64,000 nucleotides of DNA from Micromussa lordhowensis (Eukaryota > Cnidaria > Anthozoa > Scleractinia > Lobophylliidae): contig OZ026595.1 of assembly GCA_964020085.1 (NCBI GenBank), positions 4,138,314 through 4,202,313 of the forward strand, written 5' to 3'. Of the stretch, positions 9,603-22,293 are shown piece by piece. The notes below the pieces were generated by a model, which saw only the letters and a list, made by a program, of their open reading frames with translations, was not told the origin of the DNA and did no database searches. Position numbers and translations under genes: made by a program. Position 1 is the first letter of the stretch, and every line of letters starts with the position of its first letter.

Positions 9603-12600
9603 TTATTCTGTTTGCGCGTCATTCGCTATAACAGCTAAGAATTCCTCTTCTCGGGCTGACTGGGTTGTCAAGTCGTCGCTCAGTCGCCATATTTTAATTC
9701 TCCCTTGTGAATCGCCAGTGGCTACTGTCTGGCGCCTGGAAGAGCAAAAAAGACAGTTAGCCAAGAGTCACTAGCCTGACACCAGGCTCACGCGCGAGCG
9801 TCAAGACCACGGCAAGGCCAGGAGACTTGGGCCGAGTCACCTCGTTGGGCCGTTAACGTGAGCCTGTTCTCAAGCTAAGAGCTACCAACTAACACAGCAG
9901 TAAGAGCAACCGAAATAAGGAATACCTTTGAAGGTTGTACTCAAGTGAATATACAGGCAATTTGTTCGCCGTGACTTCTAGCGTGACAACTGGGTTGACG
10001 CGATTGACCTAAGGATAAAAACTTCCCCGGTTAATAATTTCATTAAATGAAAGTACTACCAACTCTCGGCTTCAAATCCTTTATAAACTGGTTGGTGACC
10101 GGTGGCTTGATGATAAGTTCGGTTCGCTTGGGCTGTCCAAATGTCAGTCGTACAACATTGGGATTTCTCAAGATCTCTACCATCTGGACGATCACACTAA
10201 ACTAAAGCTCCCCCCATCCGGGGGGAAGGGGGGGACTAGGGGACTTCCATGTGAAAAGGTCGGGGATGTTCGTCGTCTCGCTTAGGGTATAAATTAAAGA
10301 TTCTGGTCTCACTTAGGGTGCTCATGGCGAAACGCCACTATTCTTAGCTGTCAAGGTATCTTTTAGGGTGCACTCGAAGAAGTAGCAGTAATAAAAAAGC
10401 TCTCAATTCCGTTGTCAGGCTCGATCTTCTCCGGTCTCTTGAGTCCAGTCTTCTAGTTCGGGCTTCTTTCCTACATAGCTTCGAGCATGCCCAACTTTTT
10501 CATATGGGACCCCCCGGACAACGAACTAATAACATTCTTAAGTACAAACCACTTCCAACGTTCATAACAACCGTCACCTTCAGAGCGAACATTATTTTTA
10601 CATGCACTCTGATGTAATTGTAGACACTCACCTTCAAATCATAAATAAGCAAACGACCATCGGCAGTAACAACGGAAAACACCAAGGGACGTGATGGAGA
10701 CCAACGGACCCTAAACAAATACCCCGCTCCTGGCTCCACCGTGAGTAGGGGCTTGGACTGTCAGAAAAGAAAGATACCGTTACTTTTGTGCCTTGGTACG
10801 GCCCAAATGTTTCTTTGATGGTATTAAATCAGCTGCGTTAAATTATTTCAATTTTTCCTGACTTTCCTTCAAAATTGCAAGTTTCCCTGACTCAAAAAAA
10901 TATTTCCTGACTTTTCCTGACTTGTGGCAATTCTGCCAGTTGTTGTTCGAAGGCCGATTAGCGCTAACCCGGGTTTAAATCATATTACAGACAAAAAGAA
11001 TTAAACTGAATATACTCTTCAAGCTTTCTGAATTTAAATTTCGGACTCACCCTGGGTTATCTTAACCCAGCTTTGAACCACCCGGCTTTCGTTGATAATA
11101 CGAGAACAAACATCCAAATTTTCCAACTTAAGACTAAAGGTATTTCCATTTTGGATTTTATTCACATTTTGTTAACTCCAAAGGAAGTTTATCTTTGAGT
11201 TAAGCTTTGCGTCATATTTTCTGACCTGTAACATTGAGTAAAGTCTGACAGATGCGTCTGTGCCACACGTGAGGAAAAGATTTCTGTGATAAGGAGAACA
11301 GTCCACAGAGAACACAGGACCAAAGTGAGGAGAAAATGCGAACGTTACTGGAGAACGCAACGGTACGGAGGAATAGGAATCTGCAAGGAGAAAGGGATAC
11401 ATTAAAACTGTTATTTAAGTATACTAATATAGTTTAGCAGCACGATTTTTGTTTTTCTGAAACTTTTTAGTTAATTAATTGACTATGCCATCCCAGAATC
11501 TGCAGCCGGAGAGCGAATCAACATGTGAGTGAATGACGGGATCACAAATGTTTTTAGCCGCGTTCAATACTTGGGGAACCAATGCCAAAGGATGTCACTT
11601 CCTTCTGGATATCCTGTACGGATCCGTTTTCAAATCGCTTTGAAGAAAATTTCCAAATTACAGACCATTAAGTAACGATTTAATTATTGGTTTCTTAAAT
11701 TCTGCAAACTGAAGTAATGTGGGATAACCAATGGCGCAAAAGGCTTACTAACTGACCAAATCTGCGGAGCGTAACTGGTCGGAACGCGTACAGTCGTGTT
11801 GCAGTTGTTCACACATTTGTCTCAGTGAGAACTACTCAAAGACTATTTGTGAACGGACAGAAACAATAACAGACATTCAACTGCCTAGTGCAACTGTTCG
11901 GTCACTCTCAACACCAGCTGCAGGTCCTTTGCGTTTGTTGACAAAATGGCTCATGACTTCCAGAGAGTGACACCAGTTTCTGCAGTGTGAAAAGAAGAGT
12001 CTTCTTGCTGTTCCCCCTTGCAGTTGACCTGTAGGCTCGACTGCCAGCCACTGTTCGGGAAGGGAGCCTGACCTGCTCCACATTAAAACCTCTATCTTGT
12101 TAATCTGCACCTCTTGTGTTCTTAGAGCTAGGGCCATTGTTTGGTTTGTTTACCTACTGTTTCGTTCGGCCACTTATAATAAAGAACCTAGTAAACGGTG
12201 CAGGTCGCTCCACCACCCTCCCCCCGGATGGGATGGCTTGTCAACTAGACGCTAGACTCGTTTTCTTTACACTTACTTGTCAGTGGGGGTCCCCTTGACG
12301 TCATGGAGCATTTGAACACTCCTCCAGCCTCCGATCCCAGGACAAAAAGACTGCGGTCTTCATGGGAAAATGACATACTGGTCACTGAAACGAATTTCAA
12401 ATATCAACCGTCTGCGAGCTGTGCCATCAATAAGTGGTAAAACAAATTCACAGCCATTAGTTAAACCCAGCTGAAGGTTTTGGGTACTTTGACAAAGGGA
12501 GTAAGAGACTTACAATACTGTTGACAGAGGTGAATATTGTAAATGATATTGCTGTAGTGAGAGTTCAACACTACGTGATGCTTCATAGCTTTGTTTAACA

Positions 12601-15600
12601 ATTTATGCGTTAGCGAGCATCAAGTTATGATGTATACGCGAGAAGCGAGGGAGAGCACGAAAGAAGAATAAGAGTTACCCGAGGCACAGCCGGGAGGAAA
12701 CCTAAATCCTCCAAACTTCCTATGTAAAACGTGTATGTAACTTGACGATGCACAGGCAAATATAAAAGTAAGAATCAATTATTCTATAACATTGCCAATG
12801 AAAGTGGCCAAGTAAAGTTAACTTTGCCAGTGCTATGGGTGTGCAACATTGGATTATGATCCACGCTTTCATATACTGAGATCGCAGTTGTACACACAAC
12901 TTAAGCAGCTGTGAAATTAAAGCATGAAAAAAAAAAATCAGGCTTGAACGGGATTCGAACCCTTGACCTCTGCAATTGCCTGATTTCATACCGTGAAGGA
13001 CTAGGCACGAGTCTGTAAATTATGGGATTAGCAACTGTTGATCCACATGGTCAGAAAGAGCTTTTTGACCATGTGAATCAACAGTTGCTAATCCCATAAT
13101 TTACAGACTCGTACCTAGTCCTTCACGGTATGAAATCAGGCAATACCGGTGGAGTGCAGTGCTCTAAAAACTGAGCTATCAAGCCAAATGGGAGCTGGTC
13201 ACATTCTTTCATATATTCACTTGTATATACTGAGTTTGATAGCTTTTACACTGAGTTTGAGTTATAATCAAATTTGATACATGGAGACATTTGTGTGGTT
13301 GTGTTTTATTTAGACTTCATTTAATTGTCAACATTACACACACAGTTCATTAAAATCTCTATTATCATCATTACACTTAGAGCACATGTAAAAAAAAACA
13401 ATAGCAAGTGAAAAGAATAAGACACAAATTACCTCCCATTTCAGCATCACCTCGCGCCTTACTCAAACGCATGCTCCGAGGAACACTGTCTGTTTGTAAA
13501 AGAAAGCCACTGACCAGCTTAAGGTCATGTGACCCAGGGGACATTTGCCATACCAGGACTTTGCCATCTCCACTGATGCTAAGGATCTGGGAACAAGAAA
13601 AGATCATAATTGCCATCATTAATTAAAACTAACCCGTAAACTAAACAGCGCGTTTTTCTAATTGTAGAACTGTAATTGTACATGTACATGTACCTGATAC
13701 TTGTTGCCTTTAGAGCTGGGATCCAGACTCCACAAGACCTAGAATGAAAGAGGGAATAGACCAGTTTCAATATTTTAAAATTCAGCCTAAAACAATAGAC
13801 CTCAGTATGAGGCTCTGGGGAAATTAACTAGAGTTTGTGGGGTTTATTCCCCAGAACCTAGTGCTGAGGTTTAACATTGTGTTAGGCTGAATATCATAAT
13901 ACCTCAAAATTGGTCCTTTTTTATTATATCATTAATTATTATAAAAGTAACCCAGAGATTGATTACAGCAGTTTTCAACAAAAAATATCACTAAGCCCAA
14001 AACACAGGACACAAACAATGCAGTGAACCAGTCAAAACGTGCAGTAAATAAACACATGTAGTTGATGCAAAGCACAAGAAAATGGTGTGTGTGATAAAGT
14101 GAATATGGAATGAGTTTTTTAAACCAATCGCCAAGCATAGTAAAGCCAAACCAAAGTGACAAGTTACATTTGATATTCATGTGAAAAACACTCTATTATT
14201 AAACACACAACTATAATTTTTGACTACATGGGTACCTTTGATGAATCATTTATTACAAAACAAAGCAAGTTGAATTGATCAGCCTGGCACAACTTGACAG
14301 TAGATAATTCTATTAAAAATGCATAGACTGTTTTAAGACATGTCCCATATTGTTACCTTCGTAACTGGTTCCCGATGCGAATCTGAACCCATTCCAGATG
14401 TAGCAATGACAGTTTCATCCTCTCTCCCAGTGTCCCACACTTGTATCTCTCCTGAATATCAAATAGCTTTGATTAACAACTTTCTATGTTTTTATTTTCT
14501 CCATAGCCATATGCAACATTTTAAAATTCTGTAAACAGTGCACAATAAAAAATGATTGATTGATTAGGAACAGCTAATAACCTGCAGGACAGGGAAGCCA
14601 TAAGGGTACACCAAAAGGGGAACTTCCCATATTATAAGGGGATGCTTCCCACAAAGGACTGATAGCTCCCATAAGGTGAGTGTCTCTCATTAGCAAAAAA
14701 TGGCAGCAGTCAACAACTTTTATAAGGGGCAGCTTCTTCAAGGGCTCAAAATCTTGCTAAGGAGAAGGGAAGAAATTGACAAACATAACCAAACAATAAT
14801 TTCCCTTCAGTCATTTCTACCACTAATAATTCCTTTCATTTGACTTGAAAAAGAAAAAGGCAGCCTGTTGCTTATTCTACAATAAACAGACTTAGCCAAT
14901 GTCACTGAAAAATTGTTAAAGCAATCATGTTTTCCCCCAGATTTAGAAACGTTTCAATTAATAGATGTTGCCTTTTGTCTCCATTTCAAAACAAGTTTTC
15001 ATGCCCAACTCTTCAAATGAAAATGGTTTTAATGGAGTGAGAATGTTTAATAGGTGAAACAGATTTTCTATTCATAGTTATTTTGCTTGAAGGTCCACAT
15101 TCCCAGACAGAGTTAAAAAAGCAGCCCCAAAATGGCCTACTGAGTAACACTCATACACACATTACACAAAATTAAAATAGTCACTATTTTGTGAACTCAA
15201 GAGACTGCAAAACACAATGAAATGCATCCCACATGTACCATTAAATGTTCCTCCAGCGATGACTGAGGGTAGTTTTGGGTGGAATGCAATGCACATCAAA
15301 CAGCTCTGTCAAAAAAAGAGAGACTACATCAGCATTTCTATAATCTTTTATGACTATTTAAAATATTCGTTTAGTGTTTGTATTACATAACACATTAACT
15401 ATCTTTGATTTTTGAACATCTCCTCATAGAAAATTAATACATTTTTATCTGTCAAGTATAGTTGTGAGAAACATGGCAAGGAGCTGAGAATGTCTTTCAG
15501 TATTTTATACATGGATCACGATGAAAAAATAGACTGTGTTAATCCCTTGCAATCATCGTGAGCAAACTGATAAGGGTTATGATTGCTTAAATGAGTGCTT

Positions 15601-18600
15601 GAATGACAGAAATGAAGTTGAAATTCTTAATTTAGCATCTAGTTCTAATCTCGTTTTGAGCACTTTTACTTACAGATAGGTCAATACTAGCATCAGGTTT
15701 GTTTGGATCAATTGATCGTCTATCAATGTTCCAGGTGCAGAATGCTGACTGTGAAAGAAATAAAAAAATATTCCTGAAGTCATTATTAATATGGAAACAT
15801 AACATGTATATATAAACACCACTGAATAGCACTCTGCCACAAAGGGAGTGGTTTCATGGATAAAAAATTCATTAATGCACTGACAGATTAATGTAATTAA
15901 TTAAAATTAAAAATTAATTACTAATTAAAAAGTAATAAATGCAGGTACCTTATGAGTACACCAATGTTCATGATCAAACCTTCCATATCTAGCAAACGTT
16001 AAGCTAAAAAAAACTCTGAACTTAATATATCCAGTACTTAATTTTATTATCAACAACCTGAGATCATTACTGGTTCTTTTAAAGACAACTGGGAGATGGC
16101 ATATCATGCCTGACATATTATGATATAAAACGTCTCTGGCAAGTAATATTTTAATTATGTTCTTATATGAAACTTATCATGATCAAACTATGATTTTTCC
16201 AACTTAACACTAGGTTACAGCACTAGCCACAAGCATATACTTTTTAAATATATACAAAATAACTTGTTAATCTGAATTCAAGATAAAAATACCAAGAAAG
16301 ATTTGAAACGATAATCTTATAAAAAAAAAGTCATGAATAATAAATGATTACTCTAACCAAATTAAACAATAGCTGAAAGGATATGAAGCAGCAATAACGG
16401 ATCCAGTAGAGTTCCATGACAAACCAGTAACTTGAAGCTGAAATTAACAAATTTTTCTCTTACATGTATGTCTCTAGAGATATTAATTATATGCACTGTT
16501 TTCATGGATGAAAAAAGGAATCCCCTATTTTGGATTATTTTTAGGCTGATACCGCTGACCATACAAATGTAGGTCAACATTAAATTCCCAGTCAACAAAA
16601 AAGATATTTTTGTAAACAATCCCTACCTCCTCTTCAATCAATGCTGCATTTGTCAAGGTGTGAGTGCATGATACAGAACTTGTTGCCTCATCCACACTGA
16701 CTTCAAAACCTGCAAAACATCGTCAGTGACAGGTGCTTTGTTCTTTTTTGCAACTGAAAATTCTAGAAGGCCTGGCCCGGGTTGTTTGAAAGGTGGATAA
16801 CACTATTCGCTGGATAGATCACTATCCAGCGGAGAGCGTGGTTTGTTTTGTTAACACTTATCCACTGGATAGCATTATCCAGCCTTTGGACAACTGGGGC
16901 CAGATGTTTTCACAGCGGCATAAATAAATGGTATATTTCCCAAAAATGATTATGTTCATGCATTTCTTGACAACTTTGAAACAGCTAAGGGATCCGCATG
17001 ACAGCACCCGCCTGGACAGCACCAGCATGGTCTTGTGTTTGTATACTGAAGATGACGTGCTTTTATGGCCATCCACCATGCTTTCATTCTCAAGTCTGTA
17101 ATACCTTCACCACCTTATCAACTCTGCCATTAATACCTTTATCAACTCGAGAGTTACTGACCAGCAGCCATTGCAGGCTTTGGAAAGATTGGCGGGAAAT
17201 GATGTGACTCGAGTAGTCATACATACCCTTCAAGGACCAAGATTCCGCTAACATTGTTAAGACGCAGTTGAAAGACCTTAGCATTAAGCTCCAAACCACA
17301 ATCCAGCCCGTATTTGTCAGTCGGAAAATTGGCCAAGACCTTAAAGAATGTGAGACCAAACCGCAACTGGTTAATCAACAGTGTGTAGTGTACCAGTTTA
17401 AACCTGTGTGGCATGATACAGGGAACTATGTTGGCTACATGCGCGGGCATTTATACGCACCTCCACTATGTAAACCAGTTGTAACTCTTGATCTCGCATT
17501 TGTTAATTTTATTCTTATTTGTACCCTTAAATTTTCGAAAAATTTAAGGTGGCTCTAAACCCCCTCCGTAGAATTTTATTTAAACTTTGCAAAAAGTTGC
17601 ATCTTATCATGTTAATTACAATTCGATAATAAAAAATTGGGGCCACTGAACTCGTTTTCAAGTTATAAGCGCTTAAAGCTAAAATTAAGGGTGTTTTTAA
17701 CAGGTCATACTGTTGCTATGGTAACCTATTGTGCCACAAAATTGACAGTAACTTGTTCACCAATGATTGGGCAGTTTTTTGATACCATGATTTTGGTATC
17801 AACTGATATAGAGTGGTTATAGTGACCCATCAAGCTGTAAGTCTTGGAAAGTAGTGGAAACTGTTTCGAGCCACCTTAAAGGCTCTCATTCTGGTGTCAA
17901 GAGTGACTCGACCCGGTAGTTGACGAATATGTTTCCAGTCTGTAATACTAGAAATATTATACAAGGAATTAAACTTAGACTGAGCAGTAGGAGAAATCTG
18001 GATTTGTTTGACCAGGGTGCAATAGATTGATTTTGAAGTCATTCTAGTCATATCTTGAACATCGTCTAAGACAGTTTTGTCAATTTGGTTATTATTATTC
18101 TCTCCATCTTCAAGGAGCAGTTTCCAGTTAGGCAGAATGGTGGAAAAAATGCCTTATAGGAGGAGGTAATCTGACAGGAAGAGATTTTTCCCTCTAAAAG
18201 CATCCCAGCTTTTTAACTTAGAGTTGTTTGAGAGGATATCGCCTAGTTTCACAAAACCTGCTCCTTTTAGACGATAATCTCATTTAAAACATCCTGTTTT
18301 GCAGCTATTATATCATGATGGCCATTGAAGACAGACCAAGCATCAAGACATCCTTTATAAAAAAATAGTTATTTGCAGGGTATGTGTGATGGATTGAAAT
18401 TGCACTGAAGCAGAAAACTAGTTCCAACATGTACGTTCTTAAGATAGTGACACAAGAAAACTTTCCACTGGCTAACATGATCATTTATATACCTTTTTAA
18501 GACTTACCATTCTTTGAGTTTTAATTAAAGATTCAGGGCGAGGCATTTTGAGGCCGCCATCTTCATATTCACTGATTAAGGCCACATTCTTACCACATTC

Positions 18601-21600
18601 TGACATCATACAATTTAAACATTAAACAAATGTTCTTGGCCAAAATCCAGCCATCTTAACCTAACTCTAGATCAGCCTCTCTTGTCTTCACTTCTTATAA
18701 GTACATACATGTATTAGCAAGAGTAGCAGAAACAGTTTTGTGGCAGACCAGACTCCTTGTTTCTTACCATCAAAAGCGTGACTTGTCGTGTTAGCTTGTA
18801 ACTGTCGGCTCAGATCAGGATACACACGTAGTATGAAGTTCACAAGATTCTGCAGGTAATAATTAAAAGATTTCTTTAAGCCCCGATAGTGCCATATGGT
18901 ACAAAATGTTGTTATAAGCTTGATATTTTGTTAATTTGTATGAAGTTTGGACACCAAAGGGATCTTTGACAGATCTGCACATTGGAAGCATTAAATCATA
19001 ACCCCCTCCTGTATCAGACTTGATTAACCATCCCTCAAGTTTTTGCAACTTTTGCCTGTTACACTGTTATGGTCAAGTGAACATCTGATAAAAACCTGCA
19101 CATACAGAGCTGCAAATTAAGCTATTGTTTAGGGGTATACCCAGTACATGCAAGGAATAAGGTATTAATTTTGTGAACGTTTTTCTGTTTTCATTTTGGA
19201 CGTTCTTCAAACTAATCTGTGACATCCTGCATGTCTGTTGAGGTGATTTATGACTTACCCCAAACAATACCTTTCAATTGGTATATTACTTGTGGTCTTT
19301 GGGTCTAGTCAGTTACTGTTTTAGGACAATACAGTATTCTTACCGGGGCTTAACCTATGTACATCAGGGGGTCTAAAAAGCCAAAATGCTACAGACCAAA
19401 ATTTATTGCACTGGAAGTACACTGTACATGTAGTACCGGTATTTTCAGTCACATCAAGTCAAGAATATAAACATACCTGATTCTCTTCCTCACAAACAAA
19501 TACAAGTTTTCCTTTTTCATCTTCTTCTTCTGTTTGAACCTTAAACCAAGAGATAAGTAAATGTATATAATATTGCGCGATTTCCTGAAGGTTGAACAAG
19601 AGAAACATGTTGGCACTTCAAGACCGATTGTACTACAAGTACTTTGATAGGGCTCTGGACCAAAATATCTGTAGGTGTACATGTATGTTGGAACTCAAAT
19701 ACAGTAGCACTAGCTTTGTCTAAAATGTATATGGCACAATGATAGAAAATTAATGACTCAAGAAACCTTCACCAGACCACTTCTTTGCAATCCTCATGAG
19801 TATCTTCATTTAATACATATTTGATCAGAACAATTGGACTACTTTACAATTCTCTGAATACACTGATTGACTTAAAATGACACGTTTTATTTGTTAACTT
19901 AAGATTCTAGTAATAAATGCAATACAAGAGCATCTTGTACCTCTTGATCTACTTTGTGAACAGACTGTACGTCAGCTTCATAAGTGATAATCTCACTTGT
20001 TTGAGCAACTGCATCCTTGACAGATCTGTGAAGGTATAATTAACAGTAAATACATTTCACTGTGTCCATAAAAAAATTGTTTCTGATAAGGTCTTCTCTT
20101 GAACATTTTTGTCATGCAATTGTTGCATTAATTAGTCACGAAAGAGTAGTTTCCCAAGGGTGTTCTTCCTTTTATGGGCTATATAGGTAATCCCCCAAAG
20201 GGTATATTTTTCGTCCTTTGGTCAGAAATACGGTGCAGATTTTAGCCTATAGTGCATGACTTTTGTACTCTAGTCTTGATTTGGGTATGTGTTTTAGGAG
20301 AAGCTACCTACACAATGCCTTTAACATCAGTCTAAACTAGGGAACTAATTTTAATATAAAGCAGGTCTGAAACAGGGTATCGATCAGGGTCAGGTCTTAT
20401 ATAGGGCAGGAAACAATTTTCAGTTTCCCTAACTGAAATATAACTTGCCCAATATGTGCACAATGTGACATGCCTTATCAACTACATCATATCCAAGGTA
20501 CTGTGTATAATCAGATTGATTGTGAAAGACTACAACAAAATGAGTTTACTAGTGCTAAACTAGGTGAAAGATACTGGGCAGGGACACAAATGTAACATTG
20601 CATCAGATATAGGGACTAACTACTAACTACATTTTCTGAGTTATAGGCGTGAGATTTTATCCTGGGTGTGCCGGGATTTTTGAAGACGACATGGACATAT
20701 CCAAAGATTTCCAAAGATGAAAACTGAAAACTGAAAACTTCTGAAGACGTCCGGTTAGTAGTAGTTAATTATGAGTGACTTAAAAGTGTTTATTCTGACC
20801 AAATTTGCATGCAATAGTGGAAGCGGAAACAGCTCTGACATATCTCAGTCCCAGTCTCAGGACATGTATCACTAATCTAGTGCTCAGTTTTATTTCAAGA
20901 AGGAAGTATTTGTTATTAGCACATAGTTTTCATTTCTTACATCGGTTTGAGTTTACATATTTTTGGAAATTGTGTCAAGCAAAGCTGCAGCCACATTTTT
21001 CAATCAGGCGTGAGAGTTTGGCCCATAAGGGTGAGCCGGCGTGAGATTGAAGTTTTCGATCCACAGACTCACACCTAAGGCGTGAGAGTTGGCAGGTATA
21101 AATAGGGTATGTATCAAATTGATTGTCAGGTCATACATAGGGTAGGGAAAATTGTAGATTTTGGTGTTAAATAGGATTAAGGGTTTTGGTTTTCAGTTGC
21201 ATGTTTCTAGACCAAAACCAAAGTTACCACTATGGCCAGTCGTATTACTCCACATGCAGACAATCGAATGAACCAATCATACACTCCCCAGACAATCATG
21301 TAAACCAATCAAAACCCAAAGCAAAATAAAACCTAGCTAGTAGATGTAAGCACAGGAAAATGTGTGTGAGCCAGTCATGATCATAAATGATCTTACCTCT
21401 GATTAAGACAATGTGTCACCTGGGCCGTGTTGTTCAAAGTTCGGTTAAGCTAACCTAGGGTTGGCGAGAATTTTGACTTTAAATCTGCAACTGTTTGGTG
21501 CGTTTTTCTGTTTATATTGTTTATCCTTGAGTTTTGAGTTTGAATAATCTGAAACTGCCCAAAACATAAGTATTTTAACCAAGAAAAATTACTATGTTGG

Positions 21601-22293
21601 TTAACTTTTAATCCTGGGTTAGCGTTAACCGGCTTTCAAACAACCCGGCCCTGAATTTTAAGCCAATTGCTTCACACAGTTATGCAAAATGAAAGCAAGC
21701 ACAAATTTCTTTTTCTCACAAATGAGATCTGCACCATTATGTGTGGGGTCAAATTACATGTACAACTCTTTAATTGGCTTGCTATGATTGGACACGTACA
21801 CAATAATTTGCTAGCTTACTTTCCTTTAGTAACGAGAACTTCAATGCAGGGTTCTTGTTTTTCTTCTAATGATATATTTTTGGTGGGGGGATAAGCAGTG
21901 TTCACACAGACTGCCTGAGTTCTTAATTTCACCTAAACCTAGAGTTAAGCTTCTTTATTAAGCTTAAATAACGAATTTAAGCTTACCAGTTCTTACCAGG
22001 TAAAATCCTTATAGTGATTTTGAAATTCATACTTAATATATAAGCTTAAAGCCTAAATATTACGTATCGGACCCTTCTCTGTCAAATTAATTAATGTCCG
22101 TAATTTAGCTTTCTTTCGCTGTTTACAGTGCGTTTTTAATAAAAGCCATAAAACTTGAGCTGGCTTATTACTTTTCGGCGTATAAAGCTGCATGATAAGT
22201 TTAATTTCCCGCCAATAAATGCACTAAAAAATACCTTTCAGTTTTCCACGATGAGTGAAATTCTACAGCTTCTTGTGCTTCATCGCTGAACAT
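9603..22293 (-). CDS. dync2i2: Dynein-2 intermediate chain WDR34 (DYNC2I2)
   Basis: Seventeen exons join in phase on the minus strand and encode 501 aa (human about 536): 22293-22235, 20025-19941, 19539-19477, 18849-18768, 16709-16627, 16437-16385, 15988-15949, 15748-15674, 15305-15239, 14451-14357, 13738-13694, 13586-13433, 12384-12277, 11380-11226, 10757-10632, 10008-9926, 9735-9603. The protein is an intermediate chain of cytoplasmic dynein-2, which drives retrograde intraflagellar transport in cilia. An N-terminal tail with VAQTSE and VQTEEED resembles the light-chain-binding tail of the family. SHAFDGFEV, then [16 protein letters not shown] and AFHP lead into a WD40 propeller (about residues 125-485). 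Near-diagnostic blocks are [27 protein letters not shown] and [11 protein letters not shown]. The start is the first in-frame ATG (22293), 214 bp from the FAM184A start. The intron between exons 6 and 7 looks U12-type; all other splice sites I checked are GT-AG. Confidence 0.95.
10939..11088. mobile_element. GGGCCGGGTTGTTC MITE family, decayed copy
   Basis: GTTGTTCGAAGGCCG and GCGCTAACCCGGGTT at the left face CTGGGTTATCTTAACCCAGC and GAACCACCCGG at the right. It lies in WDR34 intron 14. The interior is AT-rich and non-coding. Better copies lie at 21422-21651 and 26362-26603. Confidence 0.6.
12941..13186 (-). mobile_element. tRNA-like SINE head split by an 85-bp-arm fold-back
   Basis: On the minus strand, 13186-13145 reads as the 5' half of a tRNA-like sequence (TTGATAGCTCAGTTTTTAGA with an A-box). 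The 3' half, with B-box GGTTCGAATCC and the complementary CGTTCAAGCC end, lies at 12973-12941. Between them, 12974-13144 is an almost perfect inverted repeat with arms of about 85 bp and a loop of a few bases. The simplest reading is that a fold-back element inserted into the anticodon region of a tRNA-derived SINE. The host intron is WDR34 intron 12. Confidence 0.75.
15989..16384 (-). other. U12-type AT-AG intron of WDR34
   Basis: The intron between exons 6 and 7 starts ATATCCTTT, the exact U12 5' splice consensus. It ends ...AGCTTAACGTTTGCTAG, with a U12 branch-like CTTAAC whose adenosines sit about 10 nt before the terminal AG. Splicing here joins S and Y to give IAASYGRFDH, which aligns with the human ACAYGRLDH; no GT donor gives that join. 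The phase is 2, consistent on both sides. Confidence 0.85.
16774..16901. mobile_element. Short MITE with GTTGTTTGAAAGGTGGATAA end
   Basis: GGCCCGGGTTGTTTGAAAGG at the left faces CCTTTGGACAACTGGGGCC at the right. The interior repeats CTATCCA/TGGATAG in both orientations. It is related at the tips to the GGGCCGGGTTGTTC family but has a different core. It lies in WDR34 intron 4. Confidence 0.65.
17131..17460 (+). mobile_element. Penelope-like element remnant (GIY-YIG region)
   Basis: On the plus strand, one frame gives [10 protein letters not shown]...VTRVVI. After a frameshift near 17225, another gives [20 protein letters not shown], then [25 protein letters not shown] and [10 protein letters not shown]. 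This order is that of the end of the reverse transcriptase and the GIY-YIG endonuclease of Penelope-like elements. The CxxC expected before the tyrosine motif is degraded. It is a dead fragment in WDR34 intron 4. Confidence 0.75.
17550..17880. mobile_element. MITE family A, copy 2 (inverted)
   Basis: It is inverted relative to 6266-6585. The right end AAACTGTTTCGAGCCACCTT and the internal GTTGCTATGGTAACC and TTATAAGCGCTTAAAGC match that copy. The left end TTAAGGTGGCTCTAAACC is diverged. Its right border coincides with the break in the L1/Tx1-like LINE fragment. Confidence 0.75.
17881..18400 (-). mobile_element. L1/Tx1-like LINE ORF2 3' fragment
   Basis: Minus-strand frames read [35 protein letters not shown] and, further on, [35 protein letters not shown]. 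This matches the post-reverse-transcriptase region of L1/Tx1 LINEs, where a W..I..LP..VTLDT.LR.FQ motif is typical. Internal stops and frameshifts make it a pseudogene. The coding similarity ends where MITE family A copy 2 begins. Confidence 0.7.
21422..21651. mobile_element. GGGCCGGGTTGTTC MITE family, copy
   Basis: GGGCCGTGTTGTTCAAAG with GGTTAAGCTAACCTAGG faces CCTGGGTTAGCGTTAACC with CAAACAACCCGGCCC. The termini are about 40 bp and the AT-rich core is non-coding. It lies in WDR34 intron 1. Its closest relative is 26362-26603. Confidence 0.85.
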
